Source: Hymenobacter jeongseonensis (GTDB taxonomy: Bacteria > Bacteroidota > Bacteroidia > Cytophagales > Hymenobacteraceae). From it: DNA of 64,000 bases. The notes beneath the pieces are model-generated. The model made no database searches. It had not been told where the DNA came from and saw only the letters and a list, made by a program, of their open reading frames with translations. Of this stretch, positions 17,050-25,410 are shown one piece after another. The stretch is taken from contig NZ_JADQDQ010000005.1 of assembly GCF_015694725.1 (NCBI RefSeq), positions 62,001 through 126,000 of the forward strand, given 5' to 3'. Within the stretch, counting starts at the first letter, position 1, and each line of letters starts with the position of its first letter. The position numbers were made by a program, and so were the translations under genes.

Positions 17050-19689
17050 TTATTCAGCCGCCACTAAGGCCTCGTACTTATCCAGCTTGGCTAAGACGGC
17101 CGAAATATTTTCGGTAAACAGTGTGATGACGGCGCCTTCAGGCGCCGTGGCCAGCACGTGGTCGATGGCATCCATCTCCTTTTCAATGTAGGTGATGGGC
17201 AAGTCCGGCTTATCAAGGCGCAGGCCGCGCTCCATGAGTGCCTTGATTTCCTCGGCGGTTTTGCCGCGCAGGTCGCGGTCCTGGCGCAGCACCACTTCGT
17301 CGAAAATGCGCCCCGCTACGCGGGAAAAGCCCAGCGTGTCCTCGTCGCGGCGGTCGCCCAAGCCCGAAACCACCCCAATCTTGCGGGTGGCCGGAGTGGC
17401 ATCCATGAACTCCGCAAATTTTAGAATTCCGGCCGTGTTGTGGGCATAGTCCACAATGACTTCGTACTTCGGGAATTTGTAAACGTTCATACGGCCCGGC
17501 GTCTTCGCTGCCGAAGGCACAAAGGTTCGCAACGCCGTCTTGATTTCGTCACGGTCGAAGCCAGCTAAATAGCCCGCCAGCGCAGCCGCTAGACTGTTCT
17601 CAATATTGAAGCCGGCGCGCCCCCCGAACGTGACCGGAAACTCCGCGGCCCGGTCGATGCGCAGCTTGTAGCTGTTTTTGTAAATGGTGATGTATCCTTC
17701 CTCGTATACGGCGGCCACGCCGCCAGCCTCCACGTGTTCGATGATGCGCGGGTTGTTCTCGTCCATGCTGAACAGCGCCACGCGGCAGTCCACGGTGCGG
17801 GCCATGGCATACACCAGGTCATCATCGGCATTGAGCACGGCCCAGCCATTTTTGCGCACCGTGCGCGGCAACACACCTTTCACGGCCGCCATTTCTTCGA
17901 CGGTGTAGATGTCGCGCATGCCCAAGTGGTCGGCCGCAACGTTGGTCACCACCGCAATATCGCAGGTATGAAAGCCCAGGCCCGAGCGGAGCATGCCCCC
18001 GCGCGCGGTTTCGAGCACAGCGTAGTTCACCGTAGGGTCTTTGAGCACGAACTCGGCGCTTTGGCCGCCGGTGCAGTCCCCTTTTTGCAATTGTACCCCT
18101 TGAATGTAGATGCCGTCGGTAGTGGTAAAACCTACTTTGTATCCTTTGCTGGCCACCAAATGCGCAATCAGGCGGGTGGTGGTGGTTTTGCCGTTGGTGC
18201 CCGTGATGGCAATGATGGGAATACGGGCAGTGGAGCCGGGCGGGAACAGCATGTCCACCACCGGCGCGGCCACGTTGCGCGGCAAACCTTCGGCCGGTGA
18301 AATGTGCATGCGGAAGCCCGGAGCGGCGTTTACCTCAATCACGGCGCCGCGGCTCTCGTTGAGCGGCACGGCAATGTCCGTCGCCATCAAATCGATGCCG
18401 CAAATATCGAGGCCCACAATGCCTGCTACCCGCTCGGCGAGCAGCACGTTGTAGGGGTGCATCTGGTCGGTTACGTCGCTGGCTGTGCCGCCGGTGCTGA
18501 TATTGGCCGTGCTCTTCAGGTACAGCGTCTCGCCGGCTGGCAGCACTGACTTCAAGGTCAAATCCTTGCTTTTCAGAATATCCAGCGTGTGCTTGTCGGC
18601 TTTGATAGCCGTCAGCACTTTTTCGTGGCCCACCCCGCGACGGGGGTCTTTGTTCACCTCATCAATCAGTTGCTGAATGGTGCTCGTGCCATCACCCGTC
18701 ACGGCAGCAGGCGTGCGCTTCGCAGCGGCAATGAGCTTGCCGTTCACCACCAACAGGCGGAAGTCAAATCCTTCAATGAACTGCTCCACAATCACGGACC
18801 GCGAATATGCCTGGGCGGCTTTCAGGCCCTCGGCCGCATCCTTCCAGTTCATAATGCGGATGGTGGCGCCTTTGCCGTGGTTGCCGTCGAGCGGCTTGGT
18901 CACGATGGGGAAGCCCAATTCTTCAATGGCGTCGCGCAGGCCATCCTCCGAGTACACTGTGGTGCCGCGGGGCACCAGCACGCCCGCGTCCTTGAGCATG
19001 GCCTTGGTGCGGTTCTTATTGCCAGCCACTTCCACACCAGCGTGCGAAGTGTAGCTGGTCGTAGTGGCCCAAATGCGCTTTTGGTTGACGCCGTAGCCCA
19101 GTTGAATAATGTTGCTGTTTTTGAGCGCGATGTAGGGAATGTTGCGCGAAGCCGCTTCCGCCACGATGCTGTAGGTACTGGGCCCAATGAATTCCTCCTC
19201 GCGGATTTCGTGGAGTTCGTCGATAATTGCCTTTAGGTCGACTTTCTCCTTCTTACACGAAGCCTCCACAATCTCGACTGCAGCCTCGATGGCGCGTCGG
19301 CCGGCCCGCTCTTCCTGGTACGTAAACACCACGTACTCCACGCCATCTTCACGCGCGGGGTACGACTTGCCCCAATACACCGGCATGCCGGCGAGGCGCT
19401 GCAACTCCAGGGCAATGTGGTAGATGACGTGGCCCAATGGCTCGCCGTCGTTCAGCTGGTCCAAATCCAACGGCGGACGCTTCGCGGACTGCTTCCCGCC
19501 GCTCATGCCATTGGGCTGGGGCTGGCCGATGTGCGGAAACAGTTTCATAAGCCGCTCTCCTAGTCCGGGCACCGTATTCGACCACTTCCCCGCAAAATCC
19601 TCCAAATCAACTTTGGCCACAATGAGCTTGGTGTGCTTTACAGACCAATAGCTGGGTCCGCGCATGGTGCGCAGGTCAATAATTTTCAT
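17050..19689 (-). CDS. cphA: Cyanophycin synthetase
   Basis: Polymerises aspartate and arginine into the nitrogen store cyanophycin, using ATP. The 879-aa length is normal for CphA. Order: an N-terminal domain (MKIIDLRTMRGPSYWS, HIALELQRLAGMPVYWG), an ATP-grasp domain that adds Asp (FPIVTKPLDGNHGKGATI, VEQFIEGFDFRLLVVN, VIEVNAAPGFRMH), then a Mur-ligase-like domain that adds Arg, with P-loop ITGTNGKTTTTRL near residue 500, LETARGGMLRSGLGF, and a C-terminal VIVDYAHNTAGI followed by GDRRDEDT. No cyanophycinase or isoaspartyl dipeptidase gene lies next to it. Confidence 0.95.
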   Translation of the reverse strand: MKIIDLRTMRGPSYWSVKHTKLIVAKVDLEDFAGKWSNTVPGLGERLMKLFPHIGQPQPNGMSGGKQSAKRPPLDLDQLNDGEPLGHVIYHIALELQRLAGMPVYWGKSYPAREDGVEYVVFTYQEERAGRRAIEAAVEIVEASCKKEKVDLKAIIDELHEIREEEFIGPSTYSIVAEAASRNIPYIALKNSNIIQLGYGVNQKRIWATTTSYTSHAGVEVAGNKNRTKAMLKDAGVLVPRGTTVYSEDGLRDAIEELGFPIVTKPLDGNHGKGATIRIMNWKDAAEGLKAAQAYSRSVIVEQFIEGFDFRLLVVNGKLIAAAKRTPAAVTGDGTSTIQQLIDEVNKDPRRGVGHEKVLTAIKADKHTLDILKSKDLTLKSVLPAGETLYLKSTANISTGGTASDVTDQMHPYNVLLAERVAGIVGLDICGIDLMATDIAVPLNESRGAVIEVNAAPGFRMHISPAEGLPRNVAAPVVDMLFPPGSTARIPIIAITGTNGKTTTTRLIAHLVASKGYKVGFTTTDGIYIQGVQLQKGDCTGGQSAEFVLKDPTVNYAVLETARGGMLRSGLGFHTCDIAVVTNVAADHLGMRDIYTVEEMAAVKGVLPRTVRKNGWAVLNADDDLVYAMARTVDCRVALFSMDENNPRIIEHVEAGGVAAVYEEGYITIYKNSYKLRIDRAAEFPVTFGGRAGFNIENSLAAALAGYLAGFDRDEIKTALRTFVPSAAKTPGRMNVYKFPKYEVIVDYAHNTAGILKFAEFMDATPATRKIGVVSGLGDRRDEDTLGFSRVAGRIFDEVVLRQDRDLRGKTAEEIKALMERGLRLDKPDLPITYIEKEMDAIDHVLATAPEGAVITLFTENISAVLAKLDKYEALVAAE

Positions 19690-19801
19690 ATTTGGAAAGA
19701 AAAAGGGCGTTTCGATTCCCCTACGTAAGAGAATGTGGCTTGGCTGCTAAATTTAGGCATAACGCCGGCCAAAATCCGGAAATCGTATTTCGAACCAAGA
19801 A

Positions 19802-19835
19802 AAAGCCCCGCCTGCCAATTGGCAAACGGGGCTTT
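19802..19835 (-). terminator. Terminator downstream of tRNA-Cys
   Basis: A 9-bp GC-rich outer stem (19802-19810 with 19827-19835) plus an inner CTGCCAATTGGCA palindrome; on the minus strand it is followed by a T-run. It begins 16 bases past the tRNA 3' end. Confidence 0.8.
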
Positions 19836-19850
19836 CTCACTAGAAATCAG

Positions 19851-19921
19851 AGGTGACGGGCGGATTCGAACCGCCGTAGGAGGTTTTGCAGACCTCTACC
19901 TAGCCACTCGGTCACGTCACC
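19851..19921 (-). tRNA. tRNA-Cys (anticodon GCA)
   Basis: A 71-nt cloverleaf on the minus strand: 7-bp acceptor stem GGTGACG/CGTCACC, D-arm, 5-bp anticodon stem GAGGT/ACCTC around the loop CTGCAAA with anticodon GCA, and a T-arm with GGTTCGAATCC. The discriminator is U73 (19851), the identity base of cysteinyl-tRNA synthetase. CCA is not encoded. It has its own promoter and terminator. Confidence 0.96.
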
Positions 19922-19942
19922 AGTAGTGGTCTTTTGGGAGCG

Positions 19943-19973
19943 CAAAGGTAAGCAGCACGTTCGGCGTAGGCAA
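19943..19973 (-). promoter_or_regulatory. Promoter of tRNA-Cys
   Basis: On the minus strand: TTG (plus 19971-19973), 20-base spacer, TACCTTTG (plus 19943-19950). The start would fall near 19936, about 15 bases before the mature 5' end. One of the best complete matches to the Bacteroidota promoter in this window. Confidence 0.75.
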
Positions 19974-19986
19974 GGCAAAAGCACAA

Positions 19987-20018
19987 AAAAAGCCCCGGCG
20001 TTGCGGCCGGGGCTTTTT
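19987..20018 (-). terminator. Terminator of rpsA
   Basis: Perfect 12-bp stem (19987-19998 with 20007-20018) around an 8-base loop; the minus-strand copy ends in a T-run. It lies 18 bases after the rpsA stop. Confidence 0.88.
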
Positions 20019-20036
20019 CTTACTCAAAACCAAGCA

Positions 20037-22265
20037 CTAGGCTTTGGTTTCCTCGTCCTTTTTGTCGGCGTCGTCGCCGGCAACCAGGCCTTTGGCTTTC
20101 TCAACCAGGTCACCAGCTACTTCCGAAGCTTTAGCGAAAGCTTCCGAACCGGTTACGGCGTCCACAGCGTCGGAGGCGGCGTGCTTCACTTTGTCGAAGG
20201 TTTCGTTGTGCGAAACGGCTTCGGCAGCGTCAGCGGCCACTTCTTTCACTTTGTCGAGGGCAGCGGCAGCAGCACCGGCGATGCCAGCGAGCAAACCACC
20301 TTCTTCGGCAGCAGGAGCAGCTTCAGCGGCCGGAGCGTCGGCTTTAGCAGCTTTGGCCTTGGGAGCCTTGGCAGCAGGAGCTTCTTCGGTAGCCTCTTCG
20401 GCAGCGGGAGCAGCGGCAGGCTTGGCGGCAGCGGCGAGCTTCTGCTCACCGGCTTTGCGCTCGTTGCCCATCATCTGGTCGCGCAGGGCGCTCAGCGCGT
20501 CGAGGTCGCCCAACGTGGACTTCTCTTCGGTTTTCTTCAAGTCGCTGATTTTGCCTTCGCCTTGGGTGTCGCCAGCCTTGGTGTTGGTCTTCTTCTTAAA
20601 CTTGGCGTTGCGGCTGTCGTCCTCGGCAGCGGCTTCTTTATTGAAGATGGCCGTGTGCGAGAGTACAATGCGACGGTCGTCCTTCGAGAACTCAGTCACG
20701 CGGAAGTCCAGCGCTTCGCCGTTTTCGGCGGTGCTGCCGTCCTCTTTCACCAACGATTTGGGGTAAGCGAAGCCCTCGATGCCGTACGGCAATTCGAGAA
20801 CAGCGCCACGCTCCGACTTCTCGGTGATGGTAGCACGGTGTACCGAGCCGGGGGTGAACACCGACTGGAACGTATCCCAAGGGTTTTCCTCCAGTTGCTT
20901 GTGGCCCAGAGCCAAGCGACGGGCGCCCAGGTCCAGCTCCAACACTACTACGTCCAGCTTGTCGCCCACCTTCACCATTTCCGATGGGTGCTTGATTTTC
21001 TTGGTCCACGACAGGTCGGAAACGTGCACGAGGCCGTCCACACCTTCTTCCAGCTCAACGAACAGGCCGAAGTTGGTCAGGTTGCGCACGAGGCCGCTGT
21101 GCTTGGTGCCCACGGCGTACTTGTCGCCGAAGTCGCCACGCGTCCAGGGGTCTTCGGTCAATTGCTTGATGCCGAGGCTCATCTTGCGGTCTTCGCGGTC
21201 GAGCGTCAGAATCTGCGCTTCTACCGTGTCGCCCTGCTTGATGAAGTCCTGCGGGTTGCGCAGGTGCTGGCTCCAGCTCATTTCCGAAACGTGGATGAGG
21301 CCTTCTACGCCCGGTACCACTTCCATGAAAGCGCCGTAGTCAGCCACGTTCACGATGCGGCCCGATACCTTCGAACCTGGCTGCAGGTCGGCGGGCAGCG
21401 AATCCCATGGGTGAGGAGTCAGCTGCTTCAAGCCGAGGCTGATACGCTTCTTGGCTTCGTCGAAGTCCAATACTACGATGTTCAACTTCTGGTCCAGGGT
21501 CAGTACTTCGCTCGGGTGAGCGATGCGGCCCCACGAGATGTCCGTGATGTGCAGCAGACCGTCGACACCGCCGAGGTCGATGAACACGCCGAAGTTGGTC
21601 ATGTTCTTGATGTTGCCTTCCAGAATCTGACCTTTCTCAAGGTTGTTCAGGATAGCCTCACGCTGCTTCTCGAGGTCTTTCTCGATGAGTACTTTGTGCG
21701 AAACAACCACGTTGTCGAAAGCGGAGTTGATTTTCACAACTTTCACTTCCATGCGACGGCCCACATAAATATCGAAGTCGCGGATGGGCTTCACGTCGAT
21801 TTGCGAGCCGGGCAAGAAGGCTTCTACGCCGTCGAGCTCCATGATGAGGCCGCCTTTGGTGCGACGCTTCACTACGCCTTCGAGGATGGTATCCAGCTCG
21901 AGGGCATCGTAAATGGCCTTCCAGGCCTGCTTAATTTTAGCTTTCTTACGGCTCAGGATGAGCTGGCCGTTGGCATCTTCCTGGTCTTCGATGAACACCT
22001 CTACCTCGTCGCCGATTTTCAAGTCGGGCAAGTCGCGGAATTCAGTAATCGACACCAAGCCATCGGATTTGAAGCCGATGTTCAGGATTACGTCGCGGTC
22101 GGTGATGCCAACCACGGTGCCCTTCACTACTTCTTCTTCCTGTACGGTCGTGAGCGTGTCGCCGTACATTTTCTCCATCTCGGCACGCTGGTCAGCCGAG
22201 TAGTTTCCACCAAAACCGGTGGCTCCGACATTATCCCAGTCGAAATCGTCAATCAAATCTGCCAT
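20037..22265 (-). CDS. rpsA: 30S ribosomal protein S1 with long alanine-rich tail
   Basis: RNA-binding ribosomal protein that brings mRNA to the 30S subunit. From the ATG at 22265 it has 742 aa (MADLIDDFDWDNVG). Six S1/OB-fold repeats are seen, with motif series such as GTVVGITDRDVILNIGFKSDG, GGLIMELDGVEAFLPGSQ, TNFGVFIDLGGVDGLLHITD, ADYGAFMEVVPGVEGLIHVSE and TNFGLFVELEEGVDGLVHVSD. About 150 residues after the last repeat are low complexity: Ala/Lys/Glu/Pro stretches followed by short amphipathic units (LDKVKEVAADAAEAV, FDKVKHAASDAVDAV, FAKASEVAGDLVEKA). The frame reads back to 22367, but only the internal Met begins the conserved sequence. Confidence 0.96.
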   Translation of the reverse strand: MADLIDDFDWDNVGATGFGGNYSADQRAEMEKMYGDTLTTVQEEEVVKGTVVGITDRDVILNIGFKSDGLVSITEFRDLPDLKIGDEVEVFIEDQEDANGQLILSRKKAKIKQAWKAIYDALELDTILEGVVKRRTKGGLIMELDGVEAFLPGSQIDVKPIRDFDIYVGRRMEVKVVKINSAFDNVVVSHKVLIEKDLEKQREAILNNLEKGQILEGNIKNMTNFGVFIDLGGVDGLLHITDISWGRIAHPSEVLTLDQKLNIVVLDFDEAKKRISLGLKQLTPHPWDSLPADLQPGSKVSGRIVNVADYGAFMEVVPGVEGLIHVSEMSWSQHLRNPQDFIKQGDTVEAQILTLDREDRKMSLGIKQLTEDPWTRGDFGDKYAVGTKHSGLVRNLTNFGLFVELEEGVDGLVHVSDLSWTKKIKHPSEMVKVGDKLDVVVLELDLGARRLALGHKQLEENPWDTFQSVFTPGSVHRATITEKSERGAVLELPYGIEGFAYPKSLVKEDGSTAENGEALDFRVTEFSKDDRRIVLSHTAIFNKEAAAEDDSRNAKFKKKTNTKAGDTQGEGKISDLKKTEEKSTLGDLDALSALRDQMMGNERKAGEQKLAAAAKPAAAPAAEEATEEAPAAKAPKAKAAKADAPAAEAAPAAEEGGLLAGIAGAAAAALDKVKEVAADAAEAVSHNETFDKVKHAASDAVDAVTGSEAFAKASEVAGDLVEKAKGLVAGDDADKKDEETKA

Positions 22266-22380
22266 AAATAGCTGTTGGGCACCTCTTGGATAAACGTAGC
22301 GGCCGATGCCCGGGCCCTTACGCGGTTCTTGTTGAACACCTTGCCGTTGTGCAGCAAAGCCCGCCACCCTGGCGGGGCCG

Positions 22381-22388
22381 CAAAGGTA
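22381..22388 (-). promoter_or_regulatory. -7 box for rpsA
   Basis: Plus-strand CAAAGGTA reads TACCTTTG on the minus strand, an exact match, giving a leader of about 110 nt before the rpsA ATG at 22265. A leader of that size could hold autoregulatory structure, but I could not identify a defined motif in it. Confidence 0.6.
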
Positions 22389-22408
22389 CGGGATTTCAGG
22401 CGGTTTTG

Positions 22409-23044
22409 CTAGTCGATGTCCACGCTTTGGGGGTAAGGTTTAATGGCCTCTTGCAAATAGCCAGGATTTACGCGTAGGCTAGTTCTTGTGCGAGCAATTG
22501 CTTGGCGAACGGTTTCTTTATCTGGCCCAAAAAAGTGGAATCTAACAGTCCTTTGGGGCCCGTAGAAGGTCACATTTCTCGCATAGCTGGCTTGACCCCG
22601 TCTGCCCGACTCCGCACGTGTCGGCAAGTGGTAATCTATTTCTACGGTACGAGTGACACTATCCTCAGCATACCTCTCAATAACTGCTAAGTTTCGATTC
22701 ATGGCTGACACCACATCACGCTGTTGCTTTTCGTCAGCTATGCTGTGCCAATGCACTGCTCTCTGCGCCAAATCTGGATAGGCTGTTATATAAACAGACA
22801 CCATTATGGTAGTGTCATGGTTGTAGAACAGGCCGTTAGCTTCACTATAGCTGCAGGAGGAGCAACATGGACCCCAGCCCTGTTGCTTACTATATTTTAG
22901 CGAACTATCGGGCAGCAAGAAGGAAATGTTGCCTTTCGCGATGAACACACGTTTTCCTTTTGACCCTGTCAATCCCAACTCATCATGCGAGCAAGCGAGA
23001 AGAAATACCAGGCTAAAAATTGTCAATACTGCCGTTCGCCTCAT
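22409..23044 (-). CDS. Lipoprotein of unknown function
   Basis: 211-aa predicted lipoprotein: signal peptide with lipobox FLLAC (Cys18), then SHDELG. The mature part contains GNISFLLPDSSLKY, a Cys-rich GPCCSSCSYSEANGL segment, and WHSIADEKQQRDVVSAMNR; it has no motif I recognise. The gene is clearly less GC-rich than its surroundings (about 49% over 300 bases counted by hand), as if acquired or under relaxed composition. It stands alone between rpsA and a plus-strand hydrolase. Confidence 0.65.
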   Translation of the reverse strand: MRRTAVLTIFSLVFLLACSHDELGLTGSKGKRVFIAKGNISFLLPDSSLKYSKQQGWGPCCSSCSYSEANGLFYNHDTTIMVSVYITAYPDLAQRAVHWHSIADEKQQRDVVSAMNRNLAVIERYAEDSVTRTVEIDYHLPTRAESGRRGQASYARNVTFYGPQRTVRFHFFGPDKETVRQAIARTRTSLRVNPGYLQEAIKPYPQSVDID

Positions 23045-23195
23045 TATGCTATCGAGTCTCGTTTTTCACAGTTATAGTCGCCGCAATCTACTTGCTTCTT
23101 GGCGCAACCCACAATCTTAACCATACGCCGCGCAACTTCGCCCAGTACCATAGAGTAAAGCACAGAAGTCAATTCACCAAAAACTTCTCTTTCAC

Positions 23196-24032
23196 ATGGC
23201 CTATATCAAAGCAGGCGACGACACGGCCGGACACCCGGTAAATATTTTCTACGAAGACTGGGGGCAGGGCGCTCCGGTAGTCCTCATCCACGGCTGGCCA
23301 CTCGACCACACCATGTGGGAGCACCAAGCCATTGGGCTGGCCAAAGGCGGCTTGCGCGTCATTGCGTATGACCGCCGCGGTTTCGGACGTTCCTCCCGGC
23401 CTTGGACGGGCTATGACTACGATACGCTGGCAGCTGACCTCAACGCCTTGCTCGAAGAGTTGGACCTTAACGGCGTAACGCTGGTGGGCTTCTCGATGGG
23501 TGGCGGCGAAATAGCCCGTTACCTGAACACCTACGGCGATGCCCGCATTGCCCGCGTGGCTTTTGTGAGTGCCGTGCCGCCGTTCATGCTCAAAACAGAC
23601 AACAACCCCGAAGGCGTGCCCCAATCCGTATTTGATGGCATGCAGGACGGCATTAAAAAGGACCGGTTTGACTTCCTGCAAACCTTCGCCAAAGGCTTTT
23701 ATGGCGTGGGCATGATTAGCCACCCCGTGAGCCAAGCCGTGCTGGACTGGAATTTTACGGTGACGTCCTTAGCCGCTCCCAACGCTACGCGCGACTGCGT
23801 GACGGCCTTCAGCGCCACCGATTTCCGGGCCGATTTACAGAGCGTGAAAGTGCCTACGCTGGTTATTCACGGCGACAACGACGCTACAGTTCCTTTTGAG
23901 AAAAGTGGCGAGCGCACGGCCAAGATGATTCCTGGCTCGGAGTTGAAGGTGTATAAGGGCGCGCCGCACGGCCTGTTCTTCACTGACAAAGACCAGTTGA
24001 CGGCAGATTTGCTGGCGTTTGCAGGCCGGTAA
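23196..24032 (+). CDS. Alpha/beta hydrolase, non-haem chloroperoxidase-like
   Basis: 278-aa cytoplasmic alpha/beta-hydrolase. Start ATG 23196 gives MAYIKAGDDTAGHPVNIFYEDWG. Catalytic pieces: oxyanion region LIHGWPLDHTMWE, nucleophile elbow LVGFSMGGGEIAR, acid in VIHGDNDATVPFE, and His in GAPHGLFFT. The pattern fits the bacterial cofactor-free haloperoxidase/arylesterase group, whose natural activity is usually ester or perhydrolysis rather than halogenation. No signal peptide. No operon partner; a repeat-rich 250-base stretch follows. Confidence 0.88.
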   Translation: MAYIKAGDDTAGHPVNIFYEDWGQGAPVVLIHGWPLDHTMWEHQAIGLAKGGLRVIAYDRRGFGRSSRPWTGYDYDTLAADLNALLEELDLNGVTLVGFSMGGGEIARYLNTYGDARIARVAFVSAVPPFMLKTDNNPEGVPQSVFDGMQDGIKKDRFDFLQTFAKGFYGVGMISHPVSQAVLDWNFTVTSLAAPNATRDCVTAFSATDFRADLQSVKVPTLVIHGDNDATVPFEKSGERTAKMIPGSELKVYKGAPHGLFFTDKDQLTADLLAFAGR

Positions 24033-24114
24033 TAAGCAGAATCAATCAGGCCCGTCATGCTCATCTGGCGTCCGCGCAGTCGAAGAATCTCTCCCACTTC
24101 GTTAAATCACCGGC

Positions 24115-24210
24115 CATGCTGAGCGCAGTCGAAGCATCTCGCGTGCCACCAGTAATTCAAACGACTGATTTTGCTGTGGCACGCGAGATACTTCGGCTGC
24201 GCTCAGCATG
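24115..24210. repeat. Long imperfect inverted repeat of a dispersed family
   Basis: Two 35-base arms (24115-24149 and 24176-24210) pair with only two mismatches around a 26-base loop. The core word is GCTTCGACTGCGCTCAGCATG. A degenerate third copy lies at about 24057-24093, and related words occur near 26159 and 43566. It sits in the gap between two converging genes. Confidence 0.8.
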
Positions 24211-24228
24211 ACAGTTTTTTCTTATAAA

Positions 24229-24264
24229 CAAAAAGCCCCGACGCAGTTGCGTCGGGGCTTTTTG
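24229..24264. terminator. Bidirectional terminator, hydrolase / desaturase
   Basis: Perfect 17-bp inverted repeat with AAAAAGCCCCGACGC on the left and the matching T-ended arm on the right. Serves the converging genes at 24032 and 24283. Confidence 0.88.
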
Positions 24265-24282
24265 TTTGCAATATCTGGTGCT

Positions 24283-25350
24283 TTATGCGGCGCGGCCCAT
24301 CTGGCGGAGGAAACCGACGTGGGAGGCGATGGCCGAACGGGTGCGGCTGTAGTTGTTGTATTTCACATCAAACTCATCACACACCTGCTGCACAATCTTG
24401 CTGATAGCAGGATAATGCACGTGTGAAATCTTGGGGAACAAGTGATGCTCAATCTGGAAGTTGAGGCCACCTACTAACCAGCTAACTACTTTGTTGTCGG
24501 TGGCGAAGTTGGCCGTGGTGCGCACTTGGTGGATGGCCCACTCATCTTCCAATTTGCCTGTTGTTTCGTGAGGAATGGGGAAAGCGGCATCCTCAACGGT
24601 ATGCGCCAACTGAAACACCATGCTTAGCACCAAGCCAGCAATGGACGTGCTCAGCATGAAGCCGGCTAACCAGGGCAGGAAACCAACCATGTAGATGGGC
24701 AAGGCGATATACAGCACCAAATTCAGGGCTTTGAAGCCCCAGAAGCTCACGTGTTCGCCGGTGTTCATGGGCTTGAGGCCAATGGCGCCGATTTGACGGG
24801 TGAAGTATTTCTGGTAGTCCATCGCAAATACCCAAGACAGGTAAAGCATGCAGTAGAGCACCCAGAAATAGAAGTGCTGGTAGCGGTGCAGCGCGTGCTT
24901 GGGCTGGTCGGGCGTCATGCGCATCCACGGGCGGATATCGATGTCGTCGTCGTGGCCCGCTATGTTGGTGTAGGTGTGGTGGATGAGGTTGTGCTTGGAG
25001 TTCCACATGTATGGGCTGCCGCCGAGCACCCCCAGCGTGTAGGCCGCCAGCTTGTTCACCCAAGAGAAGCGCGAGAAGCTGCCGTGGGCGCCGTCGTGCA
25101 TCACGTTGAAACCGATGGCGGCGATAACGCAGCCGGCAAGCGCGCATTCGAGCAAAGCCCAGCCGGTGGCCGGCGTAAAGAATACGAGGTGAACGTACAA
25201 GGCAATCAACGCGCCCACGAGCAGTACGGCTTTGACAATAAGGCTGGTATCACCCGTCATTCGCCGGCCCGACTCCTCAAAGTATTGGTTGATGCGAGTT
25301 TTTAGCTCGGTGTGAAAGGAGCGAGTTGCTGCGAATTTGGGTAAGGCCAT
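24283..25350 (-). CDS. Membrane fatty acid desaturase (acyl-CoA/linoleoyl-type)
   Basis: 355-aa integral membrane di-iron desaturase that would introduce a double bond into acyl chains and so adjust membrane fluidity. The three histidine boxes are present: HDGAHGS, HNLIHHTYTN and QIEHHLFP; the last, with Q in front of IEHH, is typical of front-end/linoleoyl-CoA-type enzymes. Four hydrophobic stretches flank the boxes (for example LIVKAVLLVGALIALYVHLVFF and LVLYIALPIYMVGFLPWLAGFML). No fused cytochrome b5 domain, so electrons must come from a separate ferredoxin or reductase. An exact TACCTTTG box precedes the ATG. Confidence 0.93.
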   Translation of the reverse strand: MALPKFAATRSFHTELKTRINQYFEESGRRMTGDTSLIVKAVLLVGALIALYVHLVFFTPATGWALLECALAGCVIAAIGFNVMHDGAHGSFSRFSWVNKLAAYTLGVLGGSPYMWNSKHNLIHHTYTNIAGHDDDIDIRPWMRMTPDQPKHALHRYQHFYFWVLYCMLYLSWVFAMDYQKYFTRQIGAIGLKPMNTGEHVSFWGFKALNLVLYIALPIYMVGFLPWLAGFMLSTSIAGLVLSMVFQLAHTVEDAAFPIPHETTGKLEDEWAIHQVRTTANFATDNKVVSWLVGGLNFQIEHHLFPKISHVHYPAISKIVQQVCDEFDVKYNNYSRTRSAIASHVGFLRQMGRAA

Positions 25351-25375
25351 GGGCGGGATTTTTGGATGCGGGGCA

Positions 25376-25409
25376 CAAAGGTACCCTTCTCCAACGCCTT
25401 ACTGCCCAA
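25376..25409 (-). promoter_or_regulatory. Promoter of the desaturase gene
   Basis: Minus strand: TTG (plus 25407-25409), 23-base spacer, TACCTTTG (plus 25376-25383). The start would be near 25369, about 19 bases before the ATG at 25350. It lies directly after the HNH gene, so the desaturase can be expressed separately. Confidence 0.65.
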
Positions 25410-25410
25410 C

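Noticed and set aside
19926..22271. A 781-codon open frame on the plus strand opposite rpsA
   Set aside because: It is a mirror of the high-GC rpsA coding bias; the product is a His/Val/Gly-rich low-complexity chain with no domain, and the S1 protein on the other strand is certain.
22266..22408. Structured rpsA leader as a known riboregulator
   Set aside because: A leader of about 110 nt is implied, but I could not recognise a defined RNA family in it.
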